64,000 nucleotides of DNA, from assembly GCF_001718795.1 (NCBI RefSeq), contig NZ_CP013438.1:1426001-1490000 (forward strand). The letters run 5' to 3'. This DNA is from Burkholderia latens. GTDB lineage: Bacteria > Pseudomonadota > Gammaproteobacteria > Burkholderiales > Burkholderiaceae. A program made the position numbers and the translations under genes. This document shows, piece by piece, positions 46,878-56,964 of this stretch (position 1 is its first letter; every line of letters starts with the position of its first letter). The notes beneath the pieces were generated by a model, which saw only the letters and a list, made by a program, of their open reading frames with translations, had not been told where the DNA came from and did no database searches.

Positions 46878-47640
46878 CTGGCTGCAGGCGTTCGGGGAAC
46901 ATATCAATCCGCAGTCCGATACCGGGAACCAGCGCGACGCAGCACTCGACATGCGAATGAATGCGCTGCAGGCACTTGCAGATCCGGATGGCCTACTCGC
47001 CGATGTACGCGAAATCGTCCTCGCGAAATCCACGCTGACCCGGCTGCAGGTTCGCGATGTCGAACGCGCATTTGCCGTTCCGCGGCCGGCCGATGCGCTC
47101 GCGCCCGAGTCCGTTGCCCAGCAGTTGCGCGATCTGCGTGACCGGCAACCGGCTGCCATGTCAGGCTTCGACGACGCAATCGCCTGCCTCGATGCGATCG
47201 ACGCATGGAGCGCCCGACATCTCGAAGCGTACCGTCCCGACCTGTCGCCGCTGATCGGATTGCTAGCCAAGCTGAGCGTGCCGGCCGAGGCAACGGGGCA
47301 CGAACCCGATGAAGAACCGTCCGGACCCGTCGAAACCGTCCCGCCAACCGAAGCGCCGACGAAACGTAACGCGACGGAGACGCCAGCTCCTGCAAACGCC
47401 GAACCGGCCAGCGTGTTCGATGCCGCGCCGGCCCGGCCGACGCCTGAACCTGTCGACCGCGAGGCGGCGCTTGCGTTGATCCGAATGGCCCGGATCTGGT
47501 TCGACACGCAGGAGCCGAGCAGCCCGATCCCCGTGTTGCTCAACCGAGCGGAACGGTTCGCCGGCAAGCGCTACGCCGAAATCGTCAAAGCAATTCCTCA
47601 CGACTTGCTTGTGCAATGGGAAGAAGCGGACGACACGTGA
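46867..47640 (+). pseudogene. tssA: 3' part of tssA (type VI secretion, ImpA family)
   Basis: Homology to TssA begins near L115 of the open frame (LLAAWLQAFGEHINPQSDTG, the spot that in family members reads like LLERYWDTVHPQLD), continues through MRMNALQALADPDGLLADVR and VRDVERAF, and ends with the TssA C-terminal domain (EPSSPIPVLLNRAERFAGKR). The N-terminal ImpA domain of about 90 residues is gone; upstream of 46866 the frame is antisense to tssL. So the two type VI genes share one breakpoint. No start codon with a ribosome site is seen. Confidence 0.72.
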
Positions 47641-47777
47641 CAGCGGAGGGATGGTCCCTCCAGTTGAATACGCGCATCTATCGCTCGGACAATCGCCAGC
47701 GCGATCAGCACCTCGATCAGCGTGAATCCCGTAGCGGCGCCGGTGCGGCGCGGTGAAGGTCGATTCTGTCGTCGCAC
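47598..47777 (-). pseudogene. 5' stub of a pseudopilin/prepilin gene
   Basis: From a GTG at 47777 the frame gives a short basic leader and the prepilin signature TGFTLIEVLIALAIV, with cleavage expected after the glycine, as in GspI/GspH and type IV prepilins. After residue 31 (about 47688) the likeness stops abruptly (RAIDARIQLEGPS) and the frame ends at 47598. A whole pseudopilin has 100-150 residues, so this is a truncated remnant. It is convergent with, and overlaps, the tssA fragment by 43 bp. Confidence 0.6.
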
Positions 47778-48068
47778 ATGACCTGCGCTCTTGTCGATGA
47801 GTCGTCGCCGTTCGCCGCGCGCCGGCCGCGCGATGCATCGCGCATCGCCGGCACGGCGGACGCCGCGCATGCACGTTAAGCTGCGCGTAGGGCAAGTGCT
47901 TTCGGAAGGTGCGGACCATTTGTCGTGATCGACGCATGGCGCGGCCACGCCATCACGCAATGCGCGACCGCAAAGCCGGGGAAACGGAGAAAAACGGAAA
48001 GGAAGAAGAAAAACGGCCGGGAACGGACGATCACGCCGATCCGCGCACGGGATCGGCGCGGCGCGACG

Positions 48069-48275
48069 TCAGGCCGTCACGGCGTCGTCATACTCGGCAC
48101 GGGCAAGCTGGCCGGCGGCATGCGCGTCGGCTTCGGCGGGGAAGCCGTCCGTGCTGAATGCGACGACTTTCACACCGACGCCGGACACCCGCTTCACCGT
48201 CAGCGCCCATTGCCATGCGCCGTCTTGTTCGAAGACGTGCAGCGAGGGTTCGAGGGATGAGTCCAGTACGGTCAA
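48069..48275 (-). CDS. Conserved-looking hypothetical small protein
   Basis: 68 residues from a TTG start at 48275, supported by AGGAG 9-13 bases upstream. The sequence LHVFEQDGAWQWALTVKRVS and KVVAFSTDGFPAEADAHAAG has the look of a small beta-alpha domain with two aromatic strands. It is soluble, with no signal peptide. I do not recognise a family with certainty. It follows the degraded secretion genes on the opposite strand of tssA. Confidence 0.55.
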   Translation of the reverse strand: MTVLDSSLEPSLHVFEQDGAWQWALTVKRVSGVGVKVVAFSTDGFPAEADAHAAGQLARAEYDDAVTA

Positions 48276-48596
48276 GAATTATGCTCCTGCGCTACGCGTC
48301 GCATCGGCAACGCGTCGTGCATGTCGAAAAGATGCGCCGGTTCGCGGCGCGTTTCAGCCATTCGACAGTTTAGTCAATGGTTGTTGCGACGCACCATCAG
48401 GGCTTACACCTGCCTATCAGAACCGGGTAGTCGATGAAATCCAACTGAAACCCTTGTGGCGCGGGCCTCGCCGCCGATTCCCCCGGCGTGCGCAGCACCT
48501 GTGCGTCAACGTGCCGCATGGACGAGCGCTTCAGCGGATCGGATAAAAAACGGGGCGCGCCACCGGGAGAGGCGAGCCTTCCGGCCGGCGCGGCTA
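48276..48596. other. About 320-bp region with no recognised gene
   Basis: Between the 68-residue ORF and the AlkB-family gene. It is less GC-rich around 48355-48450 (TTTAGTCAATGGTTGTTG). No protein-like frame, RNA gene or clear inverted repeat was found. It could be part of the scar left by the lost secretion genes. Confidence 0.35.
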
Positions 48597-49199
48597 GCGT
48601 GCCGCCTCCCCCGTCATTACTCGCCGAAAAGTCAGGTTGATCCGCTCGCCCTGCACCGCCGGCGCCTTGGGCACGCGGTGCTGCCACTCAGCCTGCGTAC
48701 GGCCGCGCATCACCAGCAGGCTGCCGTGCGTCAACCGGTACGCGTGCACGACGCCGGTGGCGCGATGACGCAAGTCGAACACGCGCATCGCGCCGAGGCT
48801 CACGGACGCGATCACCGGCGCGTCGCCGAGCTCCGGCTCGTTGTCCGCATGCCAGCCGAGGCTGTCCTGCCCGTTGCGATAACGATTGAGCAGCACGCTG
48901 TTGAAACGCGCGTCGCAGGTCGCCTCGACCGCACGCTTAAGGTCGAGCACGGCCGGCGTCCACGGCGCGGGCACGTTGCGGATTCCCGAATACACGTAGA
49001 CGGCGTCCGGCTCGCCTTGCCACGCTGTGAGCCGAGGAAGCGGAATGCGCCCGCGCGGCGTTCGGATCGTGTCCTGCCGCCACGCAACCTCGTCGATCAG
49101 CGCGGCCAGCATACGATCGGCCTCGGCCGGCGCGAGCCAGCCCGGGTACCAGTCCACGTCGGGCGCGGGCGTATCGGCGAAAAGATCGGGCGTCGACAT
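48594..49199 (-). CDS. AlkB-family 2-oxoglutarate/Fe(II)-dependent dioxygenase
   Basis: 201 residues. Iron ligands H117 and D119 ([13 protein letters not shown]) and H174 (EWQHRVPK), and the 2-oxoglutarate-binding arginines in ERINLTFRR (R186, R192). [19 protein letters not shown] is the AlkB signature region, so it probably repairs alkylated DNA or RNA bases by oxidative demethylation. The length suits the short AlkB homologues (AlkB/ALKBH2-3 like). ATG at 49199 is preferred over a TTG five codons upstream. Confidence 0.92.
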   Translation of the reverse strand: MSTPDLFADTPAPDVDWYPGWLAPAEADRMLAALIDEVAWRQDTIRTPRGRIPLPRLTAWQGEPDAVYVYSGIRNVPAPWTPAVLDLKRAVEATCDARFNSVLLNRYRNGQDSLGWHADNEPELGDAPVIASVSLGAMRVFDLRHRATGVVHAYRLTHGSLLVMRGRTQAEWQHRVPKAPAVQGERINLTFRRVMTGEAAR

Positions 49200-49460
49200 G
49201 TCGGAATCGGGCAAGAGTCAACGAGACGGATGAACCATGTCTGCATGGTAGCCAACGGCGACGCGCGCCGCCATGCGCTGTCATTCCGTCGCGTCACACG
49301 CCCGAGCGCCCGGGCGCCCCGAATCGCCGATCGCGAGGCCGGTGCGTTTTCGCGCGCCACGCTATCATCGCGGCGTATCGCAACGCGCCCTTATCCAGGG
49401 CGCCGCGTTGTTCCGCAATGCCGGCTGGCACGACCCGGCCGATTTCTCCACGGACCCACC

Positions 49461-50045
49461 ATGACCCTCTCCGATTCCGCCCTCGACCAGCTGTTCCTCA
49501 CCGCACGCACCCACAACGCATGGCAGGACAAACCCGTCGACGACGCGCTGCTGCACCGGTTGATCGACCTCACGAAATTCGGCCCGACGTCGGCGAACGC
49601 GAGCCCCGCGCGCTTCGTGTTCGTCAAGTCGCCGGAAGCGAAGGCGCGCCTGAAACCGGCGTTGTCCGAAGGCAATCTCGCGAAGACGATGGCCGCGCCC
49701 GTCACCGTGATCGTGGGCATGGACTTCGCATTCCACGAGCACCTGCCGCGCCTGTTCCCGCACGCCGACGCGCGCAGCTGGTTCGCCGGCAACGACGCGC
49801 TGATCGAAGCCACGGCGTTCCGCAACTCGTCGCTGCAGGGCGCGTACCTGATCCTCGCGGCCCGCGCACTCGGCCTCGACGCGGGCCCGATGTCGGGCTT
49901 CGATGCCGCCAAGGTCGACGCCGAATTCTTCGCGGGCACCGCGATCCGAACCAACTTCCTCGTGAATCTCGGCTACGGCGATCCGGCCGGCCTGTTCCCG
50001 CGCAGCCCGCGCTTCGATTTCGACGATATCGCGCGCATCGTCTGA
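49461..50045 (+). CDS. Malonic semialdehyde reductase-like nitroreductase (RutE/YdfG-type)
   Basis: 194 residues, the length of Rut[41 protein letters not shown] and LNLG-type end [20 protein letters not shown] are characteristic of the subgroup of FMN nitroreductases that reduce malonic semialdehyde to 3-hydroxypropionate in uracil breakdown. The other rut genes are not nearby, so the physiological role may be broader. It is divergent from the AlkB-family gene. Confidence 0.88.
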   Translation: MTLSDSALDQLFLTARTHNAWQDKPVDDALLHRLIDLTKFGPTSANASPARFVFVKSPEAKARLKPALSEGNLAKTMAAPVTVIVGMDFAFHEHLPRLFPHADARSWFAGNDALIEATAFRNSSLQGAYLILAARALGLDAGPMSGFDAAKVDAEFFAGTAIRTNFLVNLGYGDPAGLFPRSPRFDFDDIARIV

Positions 50046-50051
50046 CGCGCG

Positions 50052-51200
<1,149 letters not shown>

Positions 51201-51697
51201 GGAACGTTCATCCTCGTTGCGGTACCGCTACCGCTTCCGCGCCGCGCATCGGACGAAACCGTGCGTCAGTTTCCGTCACGCGTCGCGCTATTCGCACGAT
51301 GGTACACAGATACCGGGCGGCACGACGGATCGCGGCCGCGGCAAACGCACTGCGCGGCCGGAATGCGGATTCATCCGCGTTTGCGCTGCAATCCGGCATT
51401 CGACTCGCCGATTCCCGTTGCGTCGGCACGCAAATGGCGTCGACCCGGTTTCATCTGACGATTTTTTGCATGCAGACGGCAACTCTGCGACCGCAGGCGC
51501 TGGCAGAATCGCGATCGTCACCGACCATCCCGAGGCGCCGGCCGCGCGCCCGATGCGAGCCGCCTGCACGCGGGGCATCGCTGGCGATCCGCATCGCGCT
51601 GTTTTATGATCGGCTCCGTATCGCGGAATCGTCGTCGCGGCGACGGACCGCATTGCGCCGCGCCCGGCATTCACCTACAACGTCGAGCTCGTCACAC
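51201..51697. other. 497-bp region with no recognised gene
   Basis: Between the metallophosphoesterase gene and the ytcA-like gene. An open frame runs in from the ytcA side but its composition is not protein-like. It should hold the promoter of the efflux operon. A regulator for the operon is not found here. Confidence 0.4.
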
Positions 51698-51991
51698 ATG
51701 AGAAAAACAACGTCGCGCGCGCTCCTGCGTGTCGCCGCCACACTGGCGCCAGCCCTGCCGCTCGCAGGCTGCGCGTCGCGCGGCGCACCGTCGTACGTCC
51801 TGTTCGGCGCGTATTTCCCGCTCTGGCTCGTCAGCGCGATCGTCGGCATCATCGGCGCGATCGTCGCGCACCGCGTGTTCGTCGCGACCGGCTGGGCCGC
51901 CACTGTCCCCTACCAGCTCGCCGTCTGCACCGCGATCGGCCTCGTGGTCGCCGTGATCGTGTGGCTCGCCGGCACGGGGCCGTTCGCATGA
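51698..51991 (+). CDS. YtcA-family small membrane lipoprotein of the efflux operon
   Basis: 97 residues. A lipoprotein signal ends at LPLAGC (Cys 24). Two hydrophobic segments follow (PLWLVSAIVGIIGAIVAH and YQLAVCTAIGLVVAVIVWLA). In Escherichia coli ytcA lies directly upstream of mdtNOP, and the same arrangement is present here. It probably helps or stabilises the inner-membrane exporter. Its stop overlaps the next start by ATGA. Confidence 0.8.
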   Translation: MRKTTSRALLRVAATLAPALPLAGCASRGAPSYVLFGAYFPLWLVSAIVGIIGAIVAHRVFVATGWAATVPYQLAVCTAIGLVVAVIVWLAGTGPFA

Positions 51992-53037
51992 AGGCCGCCG
52001 GCATCGCCCGCCCCTCCACGAAAGGTCGCGTGATCGCGCTGGCGATCGTCGCGCTCGGCATCGCCGCGCTCGCGTACGCATACCACCGCACGACGGCCTA
52101 CCCGTCCACCGACGACGCGTCGATCGACGCCGACGTCGTGCACGTCGCGTCGCCCGTCGGCGGACGCATCGTGCGGCTCGCGGTCCACGAAAACCAGCGC
52201 GTCGCGAAAGGAGACTTGCTGTATGAAATCGACCCGGTGCCGTACCGGCTGACGGTCGCGCAGGCGCAGGCCGATCTCGAGCTCGCACGCGCGTCGCTCG
52301 ACACGCGCCGCCGGTCGCTGATCGGCGAGCGCTCGAACGCGGCCGTGGCCGCCGAGCAGGTCAAGCGTGCCTCGCAAAACTATGACCTCGCGACGCGCGA
52401 CGTGAACCGGCTCGCGCCGCTCGCGGCGCAAGGCTACGTCAGCGCGCAGCAGTTCGACCAGGCGAAGGTCCGGCAGCGCGACGCGGCCGTTTCGCTCGCG
52501 CAGGCGCAAGAACAGCAGCGCGCATCCGCGCAGACGATCGGCGACGACGCCGACGCGATCGCCACGCTCCATGCACGCGAAGCCGCGCTCGCCCGCGCGC
52601 AGCACGCGCTCGACGATACGGTCGTGCGCGCGCCGCACGACGGGCTCGTGACGGGCCTGACCGTGCTCGCGGGCGAGACGCTCGCGCCGAACCAGTCGAT
52701 CTTCACGCTGATCGATGCGAGCGAATGGTTCGCCGTCGGCAATTTCCGCGAAACGTCGTTGAACCGAATCGCGGTCGGCGAATGCGCGACGGTCTATTCG
52801 ATGATCGACCGAAGCCGTCCGCTGACGGGCAAGGTCGTCGGCATCGGCGCCGGCATCGCGGACAGCGCGCGCATCAATCTGCCGCGCGCGCTGCCGATCG
52901 TGCAGAACTCCGTGAACTGGGTGCACGTCGCGCAGCGCTTCCCGGTGCGCGTGAAGCTCGACGAACCCGACGGCAAGCTCGTGCGAGTCGGCGCGAGCGC
53001 GATCGTCGAGGTCCGGCATGGCTCAGCCTGCCGCTGA
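51988..53037 (+). CDS. HlyD-family membrane fusion protein (MdtN-like)
   Basis: 349 residues. One N-terminal membrane helix (ALAIVALGIAALAYAY), the lipoyl-like halves (VASPVGGRIVRLAVHENQRV and VRAPHDGLVTGLTVLAGETL) around a coiled-coil hairpin rich in A, Q and R (about residues 90-205), and a beta-barrel part (FAVGNFRETSLNRI). It joins the inner-membrane exporter to the outer-membrane channel. It overlaps ytcA by 4 nt and the FUSC gene by 20 nt. Confidence 0.9.
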   Translation: MKAAGIARPSTKGRVIALAIVALGIAALAYAYHRTTAYPSTDDASIDADVVHVASPVGGRIVRLAVHENQRVAKGDLLYEIDPVPYRLTVAQAQADLELARASLDTRRRSLIGERSNAAVAAEQVKRASQNYDLATRDVNRLAPLAAQGYVSAQQFDQAKVRQRDAAVSLAQAQEQQRASAQTIGDDADAIATLHAREAALARAQHALDDTVVRAPHDGLVTGLTVLAGETLAPNQSIFTLIDASEWFAVGNFRETSLNRIAVGECATVYSMIDRSRPLTGKVVGIGAGIADSARINLPRALPIVQNSVNWVHVAQRFPVRVKLDEPDGKLVRVGASAIVEVRHGSACR

Positions 53038-55099
53038 GGTCCGCGCGCCCGGCCCGCGCGAAGTGCTGCGACTGCTCGCGCCGTTTCCGGGCCGCGCCGC
53101 GATGGCCGTTCGGGTCGCGCTGATCTGCGCGCTCGTCGTGCTCGTGACGAGCGGCTACGGCACGCCGGAAGCCGCGATCTCCGCCTACGTCGTGTTCTTC
53201 CTGAATCGCGCCGATCGCGTGACGAGCGTCGTGCTGGCGGCCGCGATGCTGCTGCTCGTCACGCTCGTGATCGCGCTCGTGGTCGGCGTCGCGATCTTCA
53301 GCATCGACTACTCGGTGCTGCGCGTCGCATGCATGGCCGTGCTGTCGGTCGCGCTGCTGTATCTGACGTCGGCCAGCAAGCTGCGCCCGATCGGCGCGAT
53401 CCTCGCGATGATCGTCGGCTTCGGGCTCGACCAGCTCGGCCTCGCGCCGGTCGGCGAAGCCGCGACGCGCGCGCTGCTCTACGCGTGGCTGATGGTCGCG
53501 ATTCCGGTCGGCGTCGCGATCGTCGTCAACCTGTTGATCGCGCCGTCGCCGCGCAAGCTCGCACTCGCGCAGCTCGCGACACGGCTGCGGCTCGCCGCGC
53601 GGCGGCTACGCGGCGACGACGACGCACGCGCGGCCTTCGACGCGAGCCTGCGCGAAGGCGACAAGCAGATGCTCACGTGGCTGAAGCTGTCGACGCTCGA
53701 AGGATCGACGCCGGCCACCGGCGCGCCCGCGCTGCGACACGCGATCGCATCGAGCACCGCGTTGCTCGTGGCGGTTGCGCTCGCCGACCGCGAGCCGGAC
53801 GCACGCCTGCCCGCCGCATTCGCGGAACCGGCCGCGGCGACACTCGACGAGATGGCCGGCATCCTCGAACAAGGCGGCTATCCGGTCGACGTCACGCTCG
53901 CACTGCCGCCGACCGATACGCTGGCGCCGCTCGCGCGCGTCGTCGCGACCGATCTGCACGCGGCCATCACGCATTTTGCCGAGCCGCCACCGCCACTGCC
54001 GCTGCCCGCGACACCGGATGCACCGGCCGCGACCTCGACCGATGCATCGGCTTCGCCGGCGAAGGCGCCCGCCGCAGCGCCCGCGCCGCGCAGCGGCTTC
54101 TTCCTGCCGGACGCCAGCACCAATCCCGACCACATTCGCTACGCGCTGAAGACGACCGTCGCGGCGATGTTCTGCTACCTGCTGTATTCGCAGCTCGACT
54201 GGTCCGGCATCCACACCTGCTTCATCACCTGCTACATGGTGTCGCTCGGCTCGACGGCCGAGACGGTCGAGAAGCTCACGCTGCGGATCGCCGGCTGCAT
54301 CGTCGGCGCGCTGATCGGCACCGCGGCGCTCGTGTTCGTCGTGCCGGCACTGTCGTCGATCGGCGAGCTGATGGCGCTCGTATTCGCCGGCGCCTGGCTG
54401 TCCGCGTGGATCGCATTCGGTTCGCCGCGCATCGCGTATGCGGGTTTCCAGGTCGCATTCGCATTCTTCCTGTGCGTGATCCAGGGCGCGGGCCCGGGCT
54501 TCGACCTGACGCTCGCGCGCGATCGCACAATCGGCATCCTGCTCGGCAACATCGTCGTGTATCTCGTGTTCACACGCATCTGGCCCGTCAGCATCGGCAA
54601 GCAGATCGACGTCGCACTCGCCGCGCTGCGCGACCAGTGGCGCCGTATCGTGCAGGTCGCGCAGCCCGCCGAACGCCGCACGCTCGCGGCGGAAGCCTTT
54701 GCGCGTCACGGCGCGATCGCGCAGGAACTCGGGCTGATCCATTACGAACCGTCGTGGGTCCGCCCGGCCGCCACGTGGCTCGCGACCCGGCGGCGCGCAC
54801 TTGCGGAACTCGGCGCGCTCGAAGGCCCGCTGTTCCTGCTCGCCGAACGCACGCCGGGCGATGCGGCGATCGATGCACGGCTCGCGCGCGTGGTCGAACC
54901 GCGCGAAGGCGCCCCCGTTGGCGATGCCGCTTCGGCGCCGCCGTCGTCGCCGGAACGCGCAGCGACCGTGCCGGTCGCCACCTCCGCCGATCCTGCACGC
55001 GACGCGCTGCTGAACCTGATCGACACGCGGCTCGCGCACATTGCCGAAGCCGCGCGTCAAGCCACACCGATGGAGCCTGCCCCTCATGCGCGTCCCTGA
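53018..55099 (+). CDS. FUSC-family inner-membrane exporter (MdtO/AaeB-like)
   Basis: 693 residues. Two membrane blocks of about five or six helices each (residues 25-180 and 370-510) are separated by cytoplasmic regions; the segment near 310-360 is a low-complexity Pro/Ala stretch (about residues 325-355) longer than usual. Members export aromatic carboxylic acids or sulfa drugs together with an HlyD protein. It starts 20 nt before the end of the mdtN-like gene and ends 14 nt into the outer-membrane gene. Confidence 0.9.
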   Translation: MAQPAAEVRAPGPREVLRLLAPFPGRAAMAVRVALICALVVLVTSGYGTPEAAISAYVVFFLNRADRVTSVVLAAAMLLLVTLVIALVVGVAIFSIDYSVLRVACMAVLSVALLYLTSASKLRPIGAILAMIVGFGLDQLGLAPVGEAATRALLYAWLMVAIPVGVAIVVNLLIAPSPRKLALAQLATRLRLAARRLRGDDDARAAFDASLREGDKQMLTWLKLSTLEGSTPATGAPALRHAIASSTALLVAVALADREPDARLPAAFAEPAAATLDEMAGILEQGGYPVDVTLALPPTDTLAPLARVVATDLHAAITHFAEPPPPLPLPATPDAPAATSTDASASPAKAPAAAPAPRSGFFLPDASTNPDHIRYALKTTVAAMFCYLLYSQLDWSGIHTCFITCYMVSLGSTAETVEKLTLRIAGCIVGALIGTAALVFVVPALSSIGELMALVFAGAWLSAWIAFGSPRIAYAGFQVAFAFFLCVIQGAGPGFDLTLARDRTIGILLGNIVVYLVFTRIWPVSIGKQIDVALAALRDQWRRIVQVAQPAERRTLAAEAFARHGAIAQELGLIHYEPSWVRPAATWLATRRRALAELGALEGPLFLLAERTPGDAAIDARLARVVEPREGAPVGDAASAPPSSPERAATVPVATSADPARDALLNLIDTRLAHIAEAARQATPMEPAPHARP

Positions 55100-56633
55100 A
55101 ACGCCGGCCGCGTCGATCGCCGCCGCCGCGCTTGCAACCGCGATCGCGCTGACCGGTTGCGCCACGTCCTCGGTCGACCTCGCGCCCGAGGCGCCCGACC
55201 GTCCATGGCAGCCGCAAACGTCGGCCGCCGGCGACATCGTGCCGGCCCCGCCGCTTGCGTCCGCACAGCGCACGCCGCACGACTACACGTTGCCGGCCTC
55301 GCCCGCGCTCGCGTCGGTGCCGCCGCCCGCCGCACTCGATGCCACGCATCCATATACGCTGCCCGAGCTGATCGATCTCGCCGAATCGACGAATCCGCTG
55401 ACCCGCATCGCCTGGAACGACGCGCGCAACGCGGCGCTCGCGGTCGGCATCGCGAAGACCGCGTATCTGCCGAACCTGTCCGCGACCGCGATGGGTGGAT
55501 ATCAGGCGAAGCACGGCTCGACGTCGACGATCCTCGGCGACTCGTCGAGCAACACGACCGTGCACGGCACGATCTCGGCGCTGTCGCTGCAATGGCTGCT
55601 GTTCGATTTCGGTGGCCGCGCGGCGCGCGTCGAGGCCGCCGAGCAGGCGTCGGTCGCGTCGAATGTCGCATTCACGGCCGTGCACCAGCAGGTGATTCAC
55701 GACGTGACCGTCGCGTATTACCGGTACGAAGCCGCCCGCTCGCGCGCGGCCAGCGCGCGGCAGGGCCTGGCGAACGCGGACGCGATCCTCGCCGCGTCTC
55801 GCGCTCGGCTCAGGCAAGGCGTCGGCACCGTCGTCGAACTCGCGCAGGCGACGCAGAATCGCGCGCAGGCGAATCTCGCGCTCGTGCAAGCGAACGGCGC
55901 GGAAAGCGACGGCTACCTCGCGCTCGTCTCCGCACTCGGCATCTCGCCGCTGTCGAAGCCGTCGATCGCCGAGTTGCCCAAGCGCCCGCTGCCGCCTGCG
56001 CTCGCTTCATCGGTGGACGCGATCGTGTCCGACGCGATCGCGCGCCGCCCGGACCTGCAGGGCGCGTATGCGCTCGAGCAAGCCAACCGCGCGAAGATCA
56101 AGGCCGCGCAAGCCGCGTTCATGCCTAAGATTTTCCTGTCGGCGTCGACGTCCTATGCCAGCGGCGGCACGGCGATCACCGCGCTGCCCGCGATCGGCGA
56201 CCAGGCGGCGACCGTGAACCTGAACGGCAGCCGCTACGGCAGTAGCGTGTTCGTCGGCGTGACGATCCCGTTGTACGACGGCGGCCTGCGCTCGGCCGTG
56301 CTGATGCAGGCGCGCAACGATGCGGAGAGCGCGTCCGCGCGCCTCACGCGGACCAAGGAGGAAGCGGTGCGCCAGGTCGTCGCCGCGCAGAACGCGGTGC
56401 AGACGAGCCTTGCGTCGCACGACGCGGCGAAGGCGCTCGTCGATGCTGCGCAGACGAGCTACGACGCGGCGCTCACCGCATATCGCAACGGCGTCGGCTC
56501 GGTGACCGATGCGACGATCGCGCAAAGCCAGTTGCTGGCGGCCCGCAACGCGGAAGTCGACAGCTACGCGGGCGCGCTGTCGGCCGCCGCGGCACTCGCG
56601 CTTGCCACGGGGACGATCGGCACGTCGCAGTAA
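55086..56633 (+). CDS. Outer-membrane efflux lipoprotein (NodT/MdtP family)
   Basis: 515 residues. Lipoprotein signal ending LTGC (Cys 24). Two TolC-type repeats: the first around ARNAALAVGIAKTAYLPNLS and the second around RAKIKAAQAAFMPKIFLSAS, with long helical stretches ending in ATNRAQANLALVQANG-like coiled coil. It would form the trimeric outer-membrane channel of the tripartite pump. The operon (ytcA, mdtN, mdtO, mdtP order) is complete and ends here. Confidence 0.9.
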   Translation: MRVPETPAASIAAAALATAIALTGCATSSVDLAPEAPDRPWQPQTSAAGDIVPAPPLASAQRTPHDYTLPASPALASVPPPAALDATHPYTLPELIDLAESTNPLTRIAWNDARNAALAVGIAKTAYLPNLSATAMGGYQAKHGSTSTILGDSSSNTTVHGTISALSLQWLLFDFGGRAARVEAAEQASVASNVAFTAVHQQVIHDVTVAYYRYEAARSRAASARQGLANADAILAASRARLRQGVGTVVELAQATQNRAQANLALVQANGAESDGYLALVSALGISPLSKPSIAELPKRPLPPALASSVDAIVSDAIARRPDLQGAYALEQANRAKIKAAQAAFMPKIFLSASTSYASGGTAITALPAIGDQAATVNLNGSRYGSSVFVGVTIPLYDGGLRSAVLMQARNDAESASARLTRTKEEAVRQVVAAQNAVQTSLASHDAAKALVDAAQTSYDAALTAYRNGVGSVTDATIAQSQLLAARNAEVDSYAGALSAAAALALATGTIGTSQ

Positions 56634-56679
56634 CCTTCGCCGTGCCGCACCGGCCGTTCGCGGCCGCCCGCCGGACGGG

Positions 56680-56709
56680 TTGACGCCCGCGCGGGCGGCC
56701 TACTAGAAT
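56680..56709 (+). promoter_or_regulatory. Promoter upstream of the MgtC-family gene
   Basis: TTGACG (56680-56685) and TAGAAT (56704-56709), each matching five of six consensus bases, separated by 18 bp. The transcript start would be near 56716. The -10 overlaps an inverted repeat AGAATGC-N3-GCATTCT (56705-56721). Confidence 0.6.
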
Positions 56710-56737
56710 GCCGCGCATTCTTCTATCAGGAACCATC

Positions 56738-56782
56738 GTGGACAGTTGCAGCACTTCGTTGCGTGCGCCGCTTGCCGCCTGA
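56738..56782 (+). CDS. Possible leader peptide upstream of mgtC (14 codons)
   Basis: GTG start preceded by CAGGAACC, coding for about MDSCSTSLRAPLAA then TGA. It lies some 22 nt from the predicted transcript start and 182 nt before the MgtC gene. Salmonella mgtA and mgtC leaders use short ORFs to sense Mg2+, ATP or proline; this peptide has only one proline, so similarity is of position rather than sequence. Confidence 0.3.
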   Translation: MDSCSTSLRAPLAA

Positions 56783-56811
56783 ACGCCTGTCCGCCGCAGT
56801 TCTCCTGCCGC

Positions 56812-56830
56812 GGCTCGCGTCACGCGAGCC
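56812..56830 (+). repeat. Hairpin in the mgtC leader
   Basis: GGCTCGCG-TCA-CGCGAGCC, a perfect 8-bp stem with a 3-nt loop, 30 nt after the leader ORF stop. No T-run follows, so it is not a plain terminator; it could be part of a leader switch. Confidence 0.4.
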
Positions 56831-56964
56831 CGCACGCCGCCCGTTTCACACTGAATGACGCATTCGCGCGCTACAGTACCGCGCGATGACGGCCCTCGTG
56901 CCGCGCGCGACCTCGTGCGGCCGCGACGCGGGCCGGCATCCGCGCCTTGCACGGCAGGACACCC

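Larger units (their letters stand above)
56634..56964. other. 331-bp region: mgtC promoter and long leader
   Basis: After the efflux operon. GGCCGCCCGC (56662-56671) pairs perfectly with GCGGGCGGCC (56691-56700), a terminator-like stem without T-run that overlaps the mgtC promoter. Further down are a 14-residue upstream ORF and an 8-bp hairpin (both listed). This is about 250 nt of predicted leader before the MgtC gene. Confidence 0.5.

Noticed and set aside
45927..47567. A 546-residue minus-strand open frame that could be called one OmpA-family protein
   Set aside because: Only the part below about 46877 looks like protein (TssL plus OmpA). The upstream part is the antisense of the tssA remnant, rich in Ser, Arg and Cys without domain likeness.
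48380..48440. Short stretch resembling the antisense of a 23S rRNA segment (CTTACACCTGCCTATCA)
   Set aside because: Likeness covers fewer than 20 bases and does not extend on either side; chance or a tiny scar cannot be distinguished by eye.
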